This document shows positions 31,448 through 40,215 of a stretch of DNA of 47,674 nt, piece by piece. Source of the DNA: a bacterium (GTDB lineage: Bacteria > Bacillota > Bacilli > Lactobacillales > Streptococcaceae). A program made the translations under genes and the position numbers. The notes below the pieces were generated by a model that did no database searches, was not told where the DNA came from, and saw only the letters and a list, made by a program, of their open reading frames with translations. The first letter of the stretch is position 1; each line of letters starts with the position of its first letter. The stretch lies in contig CAJNBV010000012.1 in the NCBI GenBank assembly GCA_905221095.1, positions 1 through 47,674 of the forward strand, given 5' to 3'.

Positions 31448-32683
31448 TTATTTATTCTCCCAACGTTTGAAAGCAAGAACGGCATTGTGGCCACCAAAAC
31501 CAAAGGTATTTGAAATAGCGTATGGAATTTCTTGCTCCAAGCCTTGTCCATAAACGACATTGGCTTCGATATAATCTGATACTTCACTTGTTCCAGCTGT
31601 CATTGGTACAAAGTTATGACGCATAGCTTCGATTGTAACGATAGCTTCTACTGCACCAGCAGCTCCCAGCAAATGCCCTGTGAAAGACTTAGTTGATGAC
31701 ACAGGTACTTCCTTACCAAGAACAGCTACGATAGCACCACTTTCTCCTTTTTCATTAGCAGGAGTTGACGTTCCGTGAGCATTGACATAGGCTACTTGCT
31801 CTGGAGAAATCTCAGCTTCTTCCAAGGCCAGTTTGATGGCCTTGATAGCTCCCTGACCTTCTGGATGAGGTGAAGTCATGTGGTAGGCATCACAAGTATT
31901 TCCGTAACCAACCACTTCAGCCAGGATAGTAGCGCCACGTTTTTCGGCGTGTTCAAGACTTTCAAGAACCAGCATCCCTGAACCTTCACCCATGACAAAA
32001 CCATTACGATCCTTATCAAATGGGATAGAAGCACGACTTGGGTCCTCTGTAGTTGATAAAGCAGTTAGGGCTTGGAAACCAGCGATAGCAAAAGGGGTAA
32101 TAGAGGCTTCTGAACCACCTACCAACATAACATCTTGGAAACCAAACTTAATCGAGCGGAAGGCATCCCCAATCGCATCATTTGATGAAGCGCAGGCAGT
32201 ATTGATGGATTTACAAACACCGTTTGCTCCAAAACGCATGGCAACATTCCCTGAAGCCATATTTGGCAAGGCCTTTGGAAGGGTCAATGGTTTCACACGT
32301 TTCGGACCTTTTTCGTTGAGACGAAGCACTTGATCTTCAATTTCCTTGATTCCACCAATACCAGAGGCAACGATAACACCAAAACGATCCCTGTCAAGAG
32401 CCTCTACATCCAGATTAGCGTGATTGACAGCCTCTTGGGCTGCATATAAAGCATACAAAGAATAGTTGTCAAAACGGTTGGTATCTTTCTTTACAAAGTA
32501 TTTATCAAAAGGAAAATCTTGGATTTCTGCTGCATTATGCACATCAAAGTCACTATGATCAAATTTTGTAATTGGACCAATTCCGATTTTTCCACTTGTC
32601 AAACTATTCCAAAATTCTTCTGGTGTATTTCCGATTGGAGATGTCACTCCATAACCTGTTACTACTACACGATTTAGTTTCAT
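31448..32683 (-). CDS. fabF: 3-oxoacyl-ACP synthase II
   Basis: The 411-residue condensing enzyme elongates acyl-ACP with malonyl-ACP. The Cys-His-His triad is visible: Cys164 in NTACASSND, the first His in YVNAHGTSTPAN and the second in SFTGHLLGAAGAVE. It is the only elongating KAS II/I enzyme here, so it serves both saturated and unsaturated chains. It sits 21 bp after fabG. Confidence 0.98.
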   Translation of the reverse strand: MKLNRVVVTGYGVTSPIGNTPEEFWNSLTSGKIGIGPITKFDHSDFDVHNAAEIQDFPFDKYFVKKDTNRFDNYSLYALYAAQEAVNHANLDVEALDRDRFGVIVASGIGGIKEIEDQVLRLNEKGPKRVKPLTLPKALPNMASGNVAMRFGANGVCKSINTACASSNDAIGDAFRSIKFGFQDVMLVGGSEASITPFAIAGFQALTALSTTEDPSRASIPFDKDRNGFVMGEGSGMLVLESLEHAEKRGATILAEVVGYGNTCDAYHMTSPHPEGQGAIKAIKLALEEAEISPEQVAYVNAHGTSTPANEKGESGAIVAVLGKEVPVSSTKSFTGHLLGAAGAVEAIVTIEAMRHNFVPMTAGTSEVSDYIEANVVYGQGLEQEIPYAISNTFGFGGHNAVLAFKRWENK

Positions 32684-32704
32684 CTTTTTTACCTCTAGCT
32701 TCTG

Positions 32705-33436
32705 CTACATACTGAGGCCACCATCAATGGCAACCACTTGACCAGTTAGATAATCTTGGCCTGCTAAAAATACTGTCAAATCTGCAACCTGTTCTGCCTG
32801 CCCAAATTCTTTCATAGGAATTTGCGCTAGCATGGCGTCTTTTACCTTGTCCGATAGAACTGCTGTCATATCGGACTCAATCATTCCAGGTGCAATAGCA
32901 TTAACCCTGATATTGCGATTGGCCACTTCACGCGCCACAGACTTGGTAAAACCAATCAAACCAGCCTTAGAAGCAGCATAGTTAGCTTGACCAATATTTC
33001 CCATCAAACCAACAACACTAGACATATTAATGATAGCACCTTCTCTGGCTTTCATCATCGGTTTCAAGACTGATTGTGTCATGTTAAAGGCACCAGTCAG
33101 GTTGACTTTGAGCACTTTTTCAAAATCTGCTTCTGTCATCTTGAGCATGAGGGTGTCTTGAGTAATTCCAGCATTGTTGACCAAAACATCTACTGAACCA
33201 AGCTCTACAATAGCTTGCTCAACCATACGCTTAGCGTCTGCAAAATCCGACACATCCCCTGAAATGGGAACCACCTTGACACCATAGTTTGAAAACTCGG
33301 CAAGTAAGTCCTCAGATATGGCCCCACGACTGTTTAAAACAATATTGGCTCCTGCCTGAGCAAACTTGTGGGCAATGGCAAGACCAATTCCACGACTCGA
33401 ACCTGTAATAAAGATATTTTTATTTTTTAGTTGCAT
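32705..33436 (-). CDS. fabG: 3-oxoacyl-ACP reductase
   Basis: The 243-residue short-chain dehydrogenase reduces 3-oxoacyl-ACP with NADPH. The cofactor motif TGSSRGIG is at residues 11-18, NNAG at 87-90, and the catalytic residues Ser139/140, Tyr153 and Lys157 lie in NMSS...YAASK. The C-terminus ends GQVVAIDGGLSM as usual. Its placement between fabD and fabF is typical of streptococci. Confidence 0.98.
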   Translation of the reverse strand: MQLKNKNIFITGSSRGIGLAIAHKFAQAGANIVLNSRGAISEDLLAEFSNYGVKVVPISGDVSDFADAKRMVEQAIVELGSVDVLVNNAGITQDTLMLKMTEADFEKVLKVNLTGAFNMTQSVLKPMMKAREGAIINMSSVVGLMGNIGQANYAASKAGLIGFTKSVAREVANRNIRVNAIAPGMIESDMTAVLSDKVKDAMLAQIPMKEFGQAEQVADLTVFLAGQDYLTGQVVAIDGGLSM

Positions 33437-33479
33437 TCTTTTCTCCTGTTGCCTCCTGTATTTATGGGAGAAGGGATTA

Positions 33480-34400
33480 CTAGTTTCCTAGCAGAGCTTC
33501 CAAGCTCGCCTGATCTTCAACAGTGGCTAGTTTAGCTGTCTTATCAATTTTTTTAACAAATCCTGACAAGACTTTCCCCGGTCCAATCTCAATAAAGTTG
33601 GTTACGCCTGCTTCTTGCATAACTGCAATACTTTCATAGAAACGAACTGGTTCCTTGACCTGACGCGTCAAAAGTTGAGCAATGTCTTCTTTTTGCATGA
33701 CAGCAGCTTCTGTATTACCAACTAGGGGACAAGTAAAATCTGAAAAACTTACTTGAGCTAGAGTTTCAGCTAGTTTCTGGCTAGCAGGCTCAAGGAGAGC
33801 GGTATGAAAGGGCCCTGAAACCTTGAGAGGAATCAAGCGTTTAGCACCTGCTTCCTGCAAGAGTTCTACAGCTCGGTCAACTGCATCCACTTCTCCACCA
33901 ATGACGATTTGTGCAGGTGTATTATAGTTGGCTGGGGTAACCACTCCAAGTTCAGAAGCTTTTCGACATGCTTCCTCAATGACCTCTACTGGCGTATTGA
34001 GAACAGCCACCATCTTGCCAGATCCAGCAGGTGCTGCTTCTTCCATATAGGCCCCACGCTTAGCTACTAAGGCTACTGCATCTTCAAAATCCAAGGCCCC
34101 GCTGGCCACCAAGGCAGAATATTCCCCAAGGGACAAACCAGCAACCATATCAGGCTGATAGCCCTTTTCTTGCAATAGACGGTAGATTGCAACCGAAGTC
34201 GCTAGAATGGCTGGTTGCGTATAGCGGGTCTGATTAAGTTTTTCTTCTTCCGTATCGATGAGATGACGTAAATCATAACCAATTACCTGACTCGCTTGAT
34301 CAATCGTTTCTTTGACAATCGGATACTGATCATAGAAATCCCGTCCCATACCTAGATACTGGGCACCTTGACCAGCAAATAAAAAGGCTGTTTTAGTCAT
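33480..34400 (-). CDS. fabD: Malonyl-CoA:ACP transacylase
   Basis: The 306-residue acyltransferase loads malonate on ACP. The nucleophile Ser90 lies in GLSLGEYS, with the catalytic His in SGPFHTALL and the oxyanion motif FAGQGAQ at residues 8-14. The start lies inside the end of fabK (8-bp overlap), which suggests coupling. Confidence 0.97.
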   Translation of the reverse strand: MTKTAFLFAGQGAQYLGMGRDFYDQYPIVKETIDQASQVIGYDLRHLIDTEEEKLNQTRYTQPAILATSVAIYRLLQEKGYQPDMVAGLSLGEYSALVASGALDFEDAVALVAKRGAYMEEAAPAGSGKMVAVLNTPVEVIEEACRKASELGVVTPANYNTPAQIVIGGEVDAVDRAVELLQEAGAKRLIPLKVSGPFHTALLEPASQKLAETLAQVSFSDFTCPLVGNTEAAVMQKEDIAQLLTRQVKEPVRFYESIAVMQEAGVTNFIEIGPGKVLSGFVKKIDKTAKLATVEDQASLEALLGN

Positions 34401-35367
34401 TTCTTACAACTCCTGCCCAACGAGAGGCTTCTTCTTGAATTTTCTTAGCTGCTCCGTAATACAAATCTTTTAGGATTTCTTCAACGGTTTCTTCTTTGGA
34501 AACAAGGCCTGCAATTTGACCTGCCATAACAGATCCACCATCCACATCTCCGTGGACAACTGCTTTGGCTAGGGCACCTGCTCCCATTTGTTCAAAGATT
34601 TCCAAATCAGGATTTTCCTGTTTAAAGGCATCTTTCTCAGCTTTTTCAAAATCACGAGTCAATTGATTTTTAATAGCACGAACAGCATGTCCAAAGTGTT
34701 GGGCTGAAATCGTAGTATCAATATCTCTAGCTTTTAAAATCTTGGCCTTATAATTCGGATGGGCATTAGACTCTTTTGCAACGACAAAACGTGTTCCAAC
34801 CTGAACAGCCTCTGCACCTAGCATAAAGCCAGCAGCAGCACCTTCACCATCCGCAATCCCTCCTGCAGCAATAACAGGAATAGATACAGCTGCAGCTACC
34901 TGGCGTACCAAGGTCATGGTTGTTAATTTACCGATATGTCCCCCAGCTTCCATTCCTTCTGCAATAACAGCGTCCGCACCGATTTTTTCCATGCGTTTAG
35001 CTAGGGCAACACTTGGTACAACAGGAATAACTGTAATGCCAGCTTCATGGAAGCGTTCCATGTATTTACCAGGATTTCCTGCCCCTGTTGTAACCACCTT
35101 AACACCTTCCTCGATAACGAGATCTACAATATCTTCCACAAAAGGAGATAAAAGCATGATGTTGACACCAAAGGGTTTATCCGTCAATGATTTGATTTTA
35201 TCAATATTTGCCTTGACAACTTCTTTAGGGGCATTTCCCCCACCGATAATGCCTAGTCCTCCAGCCTTGGAAACAGCCCCTGCCAAATCACCATCAGCAA
35301 CCCAAGCCATTCCTCCTTGAAAGATAGGATAATCAATGTTCAATAATTCTGTAATACGCGTTTTCAT
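34393..35367 (-). CDS. fabK: FMN-dependent enoyl-ACP reductase II
   Basis: The 324-residue FMN-binding TIM-barrel enzyme reduces enoyl-ACP with NAD(P)H; it replaces FabI in streptococci and explains their natural triclosan tolerance. Motifs include DYPIFQGGMAWVADGDLAGAVSKAGG and IPVIAAGGIADGEGAAAGFMLGAEAVQVGTRF in the phosphate-binding region. The gene starts after a 116-bp gap behind acpP that holds a FabT-type palindrome, so fabK-accA can be expressed separately from fabT-fabH-acpP. Confidence 0.97.
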   Translation of the reverse strand: MKTRITELLNIDYPIFQGGMAWVADGDLAGAVSKAGGLGIIGGGNAPKEVVKANIDKIKSLTDKPFGVNIMLLSPFVEDIVDLVIEEGVKVVTTGAGNPGKYMERFHEAGITVIPVVPSVALAKRMEKIGADAVIAEGMEAGGHIGKLTTMTLVRQVAAAVSIPVIAAGGIADGEGAAAGFMLGAEAVQVGTRFVVAKESNAHPNYKAKILKARDIDTTISAQHFGHAVRAIKNQLTRDFEKAEKDAFKQENPDLEIFEQMGAGALAKAVVHGDVDGGSVMAGQIAGLVSKEETVEEILKDLYYGAAKKIQEEASRWAGVVRND

Positions 35368-35412
35368 AGTGCCTCCATCATTTCTTGCTTACGTAATAGT
35401 TCGATACTGTCA

Positions 35413-35430
35413 TAATTTGAAAATCAAACT
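35413..35430 (-). promoter_or_regulatory. FabT operator upstream of fabK
   Basis: On the minus strand AGTTTGATTTTCAAATTAT contains the perfect inverted repeat TTTGA/TCAAA with a 3-bp centre (35416-35428). This fits the operator described for streptococcal FabT, which is known to control fabK as well as fabT. It lies 46-63 bp upstream of the fabK ATG. Confidence 0.8.
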
Positions 35431-35483
35431 ATTGCCTAAACAAGAGGGAGCGGGTTTCCCTACTCCTTCTATTTATATTCTGC

Positions 35484-35708
35484 TTATTTTGTTTGCTCTT
35501 CAACGTAGGCAACCAAGTCACCAACTGTTTTCAAATCATCTTCTGCTTCGATTTGGATATCAAAAGCATCTTCGATTTCTGAGATTACTTGGAACAAGTC
35601 CAATGAATCTGCATCCAAGTCATCAAAAGTTGATTCAAGTGTTACTTCTGATGCGTCTTTTCCAAGTTCTTCAACGATAATTTCTTGTACTTTTTCAAAT
35701 ACTGCCAT
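35484..35708 (-). CDS. acpP: Acyl carrier protein
   Basis: This 74-residue acidic helical protein carries the growing acyl chain on 4'-phosphopantetheine bound to Ser35 in the DADSLDL motif. A strong RBS (AAAGGAG) precedes the ATG at 35708, which fits the high demand for ACP. In streptococci acyl-ACP also acts as co-repressor for FabT, so this gene links the operon to its own control. It follows fabH by 58 bp. Confidence 0.97.
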   Translation of the reverse strand: MAVFEKVQEIIVEELGKDASEVTLESTFDDLDADSLDLFQVISEIEDAFDIQIEAEDDLKTVGDLVAYVEEQTK

Positions 35709-35766
35709 GATAGGACTCCTTTAAAATAAATAGTTTTTTATAACAATGTGTTCACCACATGATTAC

Positions 35767-36741
35767 CTAAATTGTAAGAATGAGCGTGCCCCAGGTCAAG
35801 CCTCCACCGAAGCCTGATAGAAGAACAGTCTGGCTACCATCTAAATAGATGAGGCCTTGTTCTACACACTCTGAAAGTAAAATCGGGATACTTGCTGCAC
35901 TGGTATTACCATACTCCATCATATTGGCTGGAAGTTTAGCTCGGTCGACACCGATTTTTCTAGCCATCTTATCCAAGATACGGTCATTGGCCTGATGAAG
36001 TAGCAGATAATCCAAGTCTATCGCCTCTATAGGAGACTCATCAATAGTCTGTTTGATAGACTTGGCAACATCTCGAATGGCAAAATCAAAGACCGCCCGC
36101 CCATCCATCTTCAAAAATGAATCTGCATTTTCTTGATCTGAAAATGGAGAATGCAAGCCTGAATGTCCATAGGTCAGACACTCACTACGACTCCCATCGC
36201 TATTGAGACTCTCAGCTAAGAAATGCTCTTGCTCGCTAGCTTCTAGCAAGACTCCACCAGCACCATCTCCAAACAAGACAGCTGTTGATCGGTCTGACCA
36301 ATCGACTGCTTTAGAGAGGGTTTCACTACCAATCACCAAGCCTTTTTGAAAGCGACCAGAAGCGATAAACTTTTCAGCAGTTGACAAGGCAAATACAAAT
36401 CCACTACAAGCAGCTGTTAGGTCAAAAGCAAAGGCCTTATTGGCACCAATATTAGCTTGGACACGAGCAGCTGTAGAGGGCATCATCGAATCTGGAGTAA
36501 TGGTAGCTAGGATGATAAAATCCAGCTCTTCCCCTGTGATTCCAGCTTTTGCCATCAGTTTCTTAGCAACTTCTGTGGCCAAATCACTAGTAGATTCTGT
36601 TCTTGAAATATGCCTTTGTCGTATTCCCGTCCGACTTGAAATCCACTCATCATTGGTATCCATAATCTGAGCCAAATCATGATTTGTAACCACTTGCTCT
36701 GGCACATAATGAGCAACCTGGCTTATTTTTGCAAAAGCCAT
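35767..36741 (-). CDS. fabH: 3-oxoacyl-ACP synthase III
   Basis: The 324-residue initiation enzyme condenses acetyl-CoA with malonyl-ACP. Cys112 lies in DLTAACSGF, the catalytic His in [10 protein letters not shown] and Asn in YGNTSAAS. Its ATG overlaps the fabT stop (TAATG), so repressor and initiating enzyme are translated together. Confidence 0.98.
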   Translation of the reverse strand: MAFAKISQVAHYVPEQVVTNHDLAQIMDTNDEWISSRTGIRQRHISRTESTSDLATEVAKKLMAKAGITGEELDFIILATITPDSMMPSTAARVQANIGANKAFAFDLTAACSGFVFALSTAEKFIASGRFQKGLVIGSETLSKAVDWSDRSTAVLFGDGAGGVLLEASEQEHFLAESLNSDGSRSECLTYGHSGLHSPFSDQENADSFLKMDGRAVFDFAIRDVAKSIKQTIDESPIEAIDLDYLLLHQANDRILDKMARKIGVDRAKLPANMMEYGNTSAASIPILLSECVEQGLIYLDGSQTVLLSGFGGGLTWGTLILTI

Positions 36742-37175
36742 TATTTCAAATCCTCCAAAAATTGATAAAGTTTAGTCAAACCTTTGCTCATAACTTCAGT
36801 TTCTTCCTTGCTCATACCTTCGATAATATTTTCGACCATGGCCTTGTGGAAACGTTTATGTAGTCTATGAACCAAGCGACCCTTCTTTGTCAAATGCAGA
36901 TGCACCACACGACGATCCTGCTCTGAGCGAATGCGTTCAATGTAACCCTTGCGTTCAAGATTATTCAAACTCGTCGTAACCGTCCCAAGAGTCACCATCA
37001 ACTCTTTCGACACTTGACTTGGCGTCACGTCTGGGAATTTTCCAATTACATCGATTGTATGGACTTCTTTGATGGAGATATCTTTGAAACGACTACCCCT
37101 CAAGCTAACTTCCTCGATAACGAGGACATTGTTAAATATAGATGTTAAATATTCATTAATTCGTTGGTAGTCCAA
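36741..37175 (-). CDS. fabT: MarR-family repressor of fatty-acid synthesis
   Basis: The 144-residue winged-helix regulator represses the fab genes when bound to acyl-ACP. The DNA-binding part spans about residues 40-100 ([46 protein letters not shown]). I place the start at TTG 37175, because AAGGAGGG sits 9 nt ahead and this gives the 144-residue length known from pneumococcus; a longer in-frame start at 37196 (also TTG) has no RBS. It is the first gene of fabT-fabH-acpP(-fabK..accA) and its promoter carries FabT-like half-sites, which suggests autoregulation. Confidence 0.95.
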   Translation of the reverse strand: MDYQRINEYLTSIFNNVLVIEEVSLRGSRFKDISIKEVHTIDVIGKFPDVTPSQVSKELMVTLGTVTTSLNNLERKGYIERIRSEQDRRVVHLHLTKKGRLVHRLHKRFHKAMVENIIEGMSKEETEVMSKGLTKLYQFLEDLK

Positions 37176-37229
37176 TCTCTTTTCCCTCCTTTTCAAAAAA
37201 CTTTCACAATCAAAACATTTGACAAAAGA

Positions 37230-37258
37230 ATTATATCAAACTTCAAAGAATGGTGCAA
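37230..37258 (-). promoter_or_regulatory. fabT promoter with FabT-like half-site
   Basis: On the minus strand TTGCAC (37253-37258), 17 bp, TATAAT (37230-37235), preceded by TGA to give an extended -10. TTTGAAGTTTGA runs into the -10, and TTGTCAAATG lies just downstream, so the half-sites expected for FabT flank the -10. The start falls near 37224. Confidence 0.75.
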
Positions 37259-37266
37259 GTATTTTC

Positions 37267-38052
37267 TTATTTTCCTATAAATTTCGGTCTTCTTCTCTCC
37301 GAATGAGCCCGCACTCCCTCTTTGAAATCCTCTGTTTGGGCTAAGGATTCCTGTAGATTCAATTCTAAAGCAGCATAATCCTGCCAATCTTTGAATTGGC
37401 TCTCCCAGACTAACTTCTTGATGGCTGCATAGGAATTAGCTGCCCCGCGTCTCAATTTTTTAAGAAGCTGTTCTCTCGTCTTTTCAAGTTTTTCTGCTTC
37501 ACAGACACGGTAAACAAGCCCCCATTCTAAAGCTTTTTCTGAGGTCAAAGCCTCACCTGTCATAGCCAATTGAGTAGCACGCGTCACACCGATACTTCGA
37601 CTCAAGAGGTGAATCCCCCCTGCATCTGGAGCCAAACCAACACCAACAAAGGCTTGGATAAACTTAGCCTTATCCGTTGCAAGACAGAAGTCTGCAGCAA
37701 CAGCCATATTGGCTGCGGCACCTGCAACAGCTCCATCAACTTCCATCAAGACAGGTTTGGCAATTTGCTTGATTTTATAAGAAATCGTATTGACCAATTC
37801 TGCGATTTTCGTCAATGATGGAATATCATCCTCATCCACTGCCCGCTTCATCTCTACCAAATCTCCCCCAACCGAGAAGACCTTTCCATTGGCATTAATT
37901 AAGATAAAATGCACAGCTGGATCCTTCTCTGCCAGAGTCAAGGCTTCTAAAATCTCCTCACACATGGGAATATGAAAACCATTTGCGACCTCAGGACGGT
38001 TTAAGGTAAGGATTGCCAAATCCTCTTCAAGCTGATAAATAATATGCTCCAT
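37267..38052 (-). CDS. fabM: trans-2-decenoyl-ACP isomerase FabM
   Basis: The 261-residue crotonase-fold protein is almost certainly FabM, the isomerase that turns trans-2- into cis-3-decenoyl-ACP and so makes unsaturated fatty acids in streptococci. The oxyanion-hole motifs are [25 protein letters not shown] and the glycine-rich [29 protein letters not shown] follows. It ends just before the fabT promoter and has a separate promoter. By family alone it would be called enoyl-CoA hydratase; the place beside fabT settles the function. Confidence 0.94.
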   Translation of the reverse strand: MEHIIYQLEEDLAILTLNRPEVANGFHIPMCEEILEALTLAEKDPAVHFILINANGKVFSVGGDLVEMKRAVDEDDIPSLTKIAELVNTISYKIKQIAKPVLMEVDGAVAGAAANMAVAADFCLATDKAKFIQAFVGVGLAPDAGGIHLLSRSIGVTRATQLAMTGEALTSEKALEWGLVYRVCEAEKLEKTREQLLKKLRRGAANSYAAIKKLVWESQFKDWQDYAALELNLQESLAQTEDFKEGVRAHSERRRPKFIGK

Positions 38053-38102
38053 CTGGACTCCTTTTTTATTTTTATAAGCAAGTTAAATTATTTTATTTCC
38101 AA

Positions 38103-38131
38103 AGTATATCTTTTTTAAAACTTGAAAGCAA
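38103..38131 (-). promoter_or_regulatory. Probable fabM promoter
   Basis: On the minus strand TTGCTT (38126-38131) and TATACT (38103-38108) are 17 bp apart. The leader would be about 45 nt, ending in AAAAAAGGAG before the ATG at 38052. Confidence 0.55.
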
Positions 38132-38205
38132 GAAAAAATTGGCTGAAAGTGTCTCGGCCGATTAAAAAGACTCGCTTTATCCTAGAAAGCATCTCATTTT
38201 CTTCA

Positions 38206-38234
38206 TTGAAAAAAGGCTTTCTTTCTGCTATAAT
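38206..38234 (+). promoter_or_regulatory. Promoter of lysC
   Basis: TTGAAA (38206-38211), 17 bp, TATAAT (38229-38234), with TGC before the -10, makes a near-consensus extended promoter. The leader is only about 25 nt, so there is no room for a lysine riboswitch. Confidence 0.85.
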
Positions 38235-38263
38235 CGTATAAAATACTTACTTTAGGAGTTCTT

Positions 38264-39628
38264 ATGAAAGTTGTTAAATTTGGAGGTAGCTCTCTTGCCT
38301 CTGCTGGTCAATTAGAAAAAGTTTTAAACATCGTCAAAAGCGATCCTGAGCGCCGTTTTGTAGTTGTTTCTGCACCTGGGAAACGCAATGCCGAAGATAC
38401 TAAGGTGACGGATGCCTTGATTAAATACTACCGCGATTATGTTGCTGGTAACGATATTAGCAAGAGTCAAAACTGGATTATCAACCGCTATGCTGCTATG
38501 GTTAGTGAATTGGGATTGAAGCCAGCTGTTCTAGAAAAAATTTCTAAAAGTATTCGTGCCTTGGCCACTCTTCCTATCGAAGAAAATGAATTTCTCTATG
38601 ATACCTTCCTAGCAGCCGGTGAAAATAACAATGCTAAATTGATTGCTGCCTATTTTAACCAAAATGGTATCGATGCACGCTATGTGCACCCTAGAGAAGC
38701 TGGTATTGTAGTCACAAGTGAACCTGGTCACGCTCGCATCATTCCATCAAGTTATGACAAGATTGAGGAATTGACAAATTCCAATGAAGTCCTTGTCATT
38801 CCTGGTTTCTTTGGTGTTACTAAGGAAAATCAAATCTGTACTTTCTCACGTGGAGGTTCAGACATTACTGGTTCTATCATTGCTGCAGGTGTTAAGGCTG
38901 ACCTCTATGAAAACTTCACAGACGTTGATGGTATCTTTGCGGCTCACCCAGGAATTATTCACCAACCACACTCTATCCCTGAGTTGACCTACCGTGAAAT
39001 GCGTGAGTTGGCCTATGCAGGGTTCTCAGTTCTTCATGACGAAGCCCTTCTACCTGCCTACCGTGGAAAAATTCCTCTTGTTATCAAGAATACCAACAAC
39101 CCTGACCACCCAGGTACTCGTATCGTTTTAAAACATAGTAGTGATAAATTCCCAGTTGTGGGAATTGCTGGTGACTCTGGCTTTGTCAGCATCAACATGT
39201 CGAAATATCTCATGAACCGCGAGGTTGGATTTGGTCGCAAGGTTCTACAAATCCTTGAAGATCTTAATATCGGTTGGGAACATATGCCAACAGGTATCGA
39301 CGATCTTTCAATCATCCTCCGTTCTCGCGAACTAACTCCTATCAAGGAAGAAGAAATCCTTCGTCAGTTGGTTCAAAAGGCTGAAGTAGACCATGCAGAA
39401 ATCGAACACGACCTTTCAATCATTATGATTGTTGGTGAAAAGATGAAGAGCCATATCGGAGTAACTGCTACTGCGACACGCGCTCTGTCTGAAAATAAAA
39501 TTAACATCCAGATGATGTCTCAAGGTTCTAGTGAGGTTTCTATCATGTTTGTTGTTCATAAAGACCAAGAAAAATCAGCTATCAAAGCCCTCTACAATGC
39601 TTTTTTCGGCGAAAGTAAGGAAGACTAG
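38264..39628 (+). CDS. lysC: Aspartate kinase
   Basis: The 454-residue kinase phosphorylates aspartate, the first step to lysine, threonine, methionine and diaminopimelate or cell-wall lysine. The N-terminal KFGGSS (residues 5-10) and FSRGGSDITGSIIAAG are the kinase signatures; two ACT domains occupy the last ~140 residues (..VGIAGDSGFVSINMSKYL.., ..IMIVGEKMKSHIGVTATATRALSENKINIQMMSQGSSEVSIMF). This is the single aspartokinase type of Gram-positive cocci. The DUF956 gene starts 2 bp after the stop. Confidence 0.96.
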   Translation: MKVVKFGGSSLASAGQLEKVLNIVKSDPERRFVVVSAPGKRNAEDTKVTDALIKYYRDYVAGNDISKSQNWIINRYAAMVSELGLKPAVLEKISKSIRALATLPIEENEFLYDTFLAAGENNNAKLIAAYFNQNGIDARYVHPREAGIVVTSEPGHARIIPSSYDKIEELTNSNEVLVIPGFFGVTKENQICTFSRGGSDITGSIIAAGVKADLYENFTDVDGIFAAHPGIIHQPHSIPELTYREMRELAYAGFSVLHDEALLPAYRGKIPLVIKNTNNPDHPGTRIVLKHSSDKFPVVGIAGDSGFVSINMSKYLMNREVGFGRKVLQILEDLNIGWEHMPTGIDDLSIILRSRELTPIKEEEILRQLVQKAEVDHAEIEHDLSIIMIVGEKMKSHIGVTATATRALSENKINIQMMSQGSSEVSIMFVVHKDQEKSAIKALYNAFFGESKED

Positions 39629-39630
39629 AC

Positions 39631-40002
39631 ATGGCCCAATCTCTTAACAAAACAGTGCTTCTCAATACCACAGGCACTTCCTACCTCTCTATAGCTGGGA
39701 AAGTTGGGAAATTTCTTGTCGGAGATCAGGCTCTAGAATTTTACCCAGATGTCAATGTTGAACAATTTATCCAGATTCCTTGGAGCCATATCAACCAAAT
39801 TGGAGCTAACGTTTCTGGTCGCAAAATCAGTCGCCATTTCGAAGTCTTTACAGACAGAGGAAAATTCCTCTTTGCTTCAAAAGATTCAGGTGCCATTCTC
39901 AAAATTGCACGCGAAAAACTGGGCAATGACAAGGTCGTCAAACTTCCGACCCTGATTCAGACAATTAGTCAAAAATTTAAGAATCTATTTGCAAAAAAGT
40001 AG
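39631..40002 (+). CDS. DUF956 family protein
   Basis: This 123-residue protein of the DUF956 family (sometimes called ManO when it lies beside mannose PTS genes) has no catalytic motif. The motif QIPWSHINQIGANVSGRKISRHFEVFTDRGKFLFASKDSG-type strand pattern suggests a PH-like beta barrel, and the C-terminus is basic (KFKNLFAKK). No PTS genes are near. It lies directly behind lysC and before serS, as in S. pneumoniae, so it is conserved in place. The serS promoter overlaps its last codons. Function unknown. Confidence 0.85.
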   Translation: MAQSLNKTVLLNTTGTSYLSIAGKVGKFLVGDQALEFYPDVNVEQFIQIPWSHINQIGANVSGRKISRHFEVFTDRGKFLFASKDSGAILKIAREKLGNDKVVKLPTLIQTISQKFKNLFAKK

Positions 40003-40017
40003 AAACTTTAGTATAAT
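39989..40017 (+). promoter_or_regulatory. Promoter of serS T-box transcript
   Basis: TTGCAA (39989-39994), 17 bp, TATAAT (40012-40017). The -35 lies within the last codons of the DUF956 gene. Confidence 0.8.
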
Positions 40018-40021
40018 CATA

Positions 40022-40201
40022 GCAACGGATAAGTAGGTTATCTTCTTCTTTCAGAAAGTCTGCGGGTGCTGCGAGCAGATAGGAGGGATAGGTGAAATTC
40101 TACCGTTAGTAACAATTACATACACAATCAAGTGCACACCTGTGAAGTTGGATGGAACCGTGGCCCTGCCACTCCAACGCTTTGTCAGGTGTGCTTTTTT
40201 C
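40022..40201 (+). promoter_or_regulatory. Serine-specific T-box riboswitch
   Basis: Stem I is closed by AACGG (40024-40028) with CCGTT (40103-40107), has the AGTA loop-E side at 40031-40034 and the GGTGAAAT side opposite. The codon just before the purine at the base is TCT (40099-40101), a serine codon. The T-box GATGGAACCGTGG with its NCCA-pairing TGGAACC lies at 40151-40163. The terminator stem is GCACACCTG (40134-40142) with CAGGTGTGC (40186-40194) plus six T. Uncharged tRNA-Ser should favour antitermination and expression of serS. Confidence 0.92.
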
Positions 40202-40215
40202 ATAAAGGAGTTCTT

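Noticed and set aside
38235..38263. Lysine riboswitch before lysC
   Set aside because: The promoter leaves a leader of only about 25 nt.
40132..40215. Longer serS start
   Set aside because: The extension translates the T-box terminator; the ATG at 40216 has the proper RBS.
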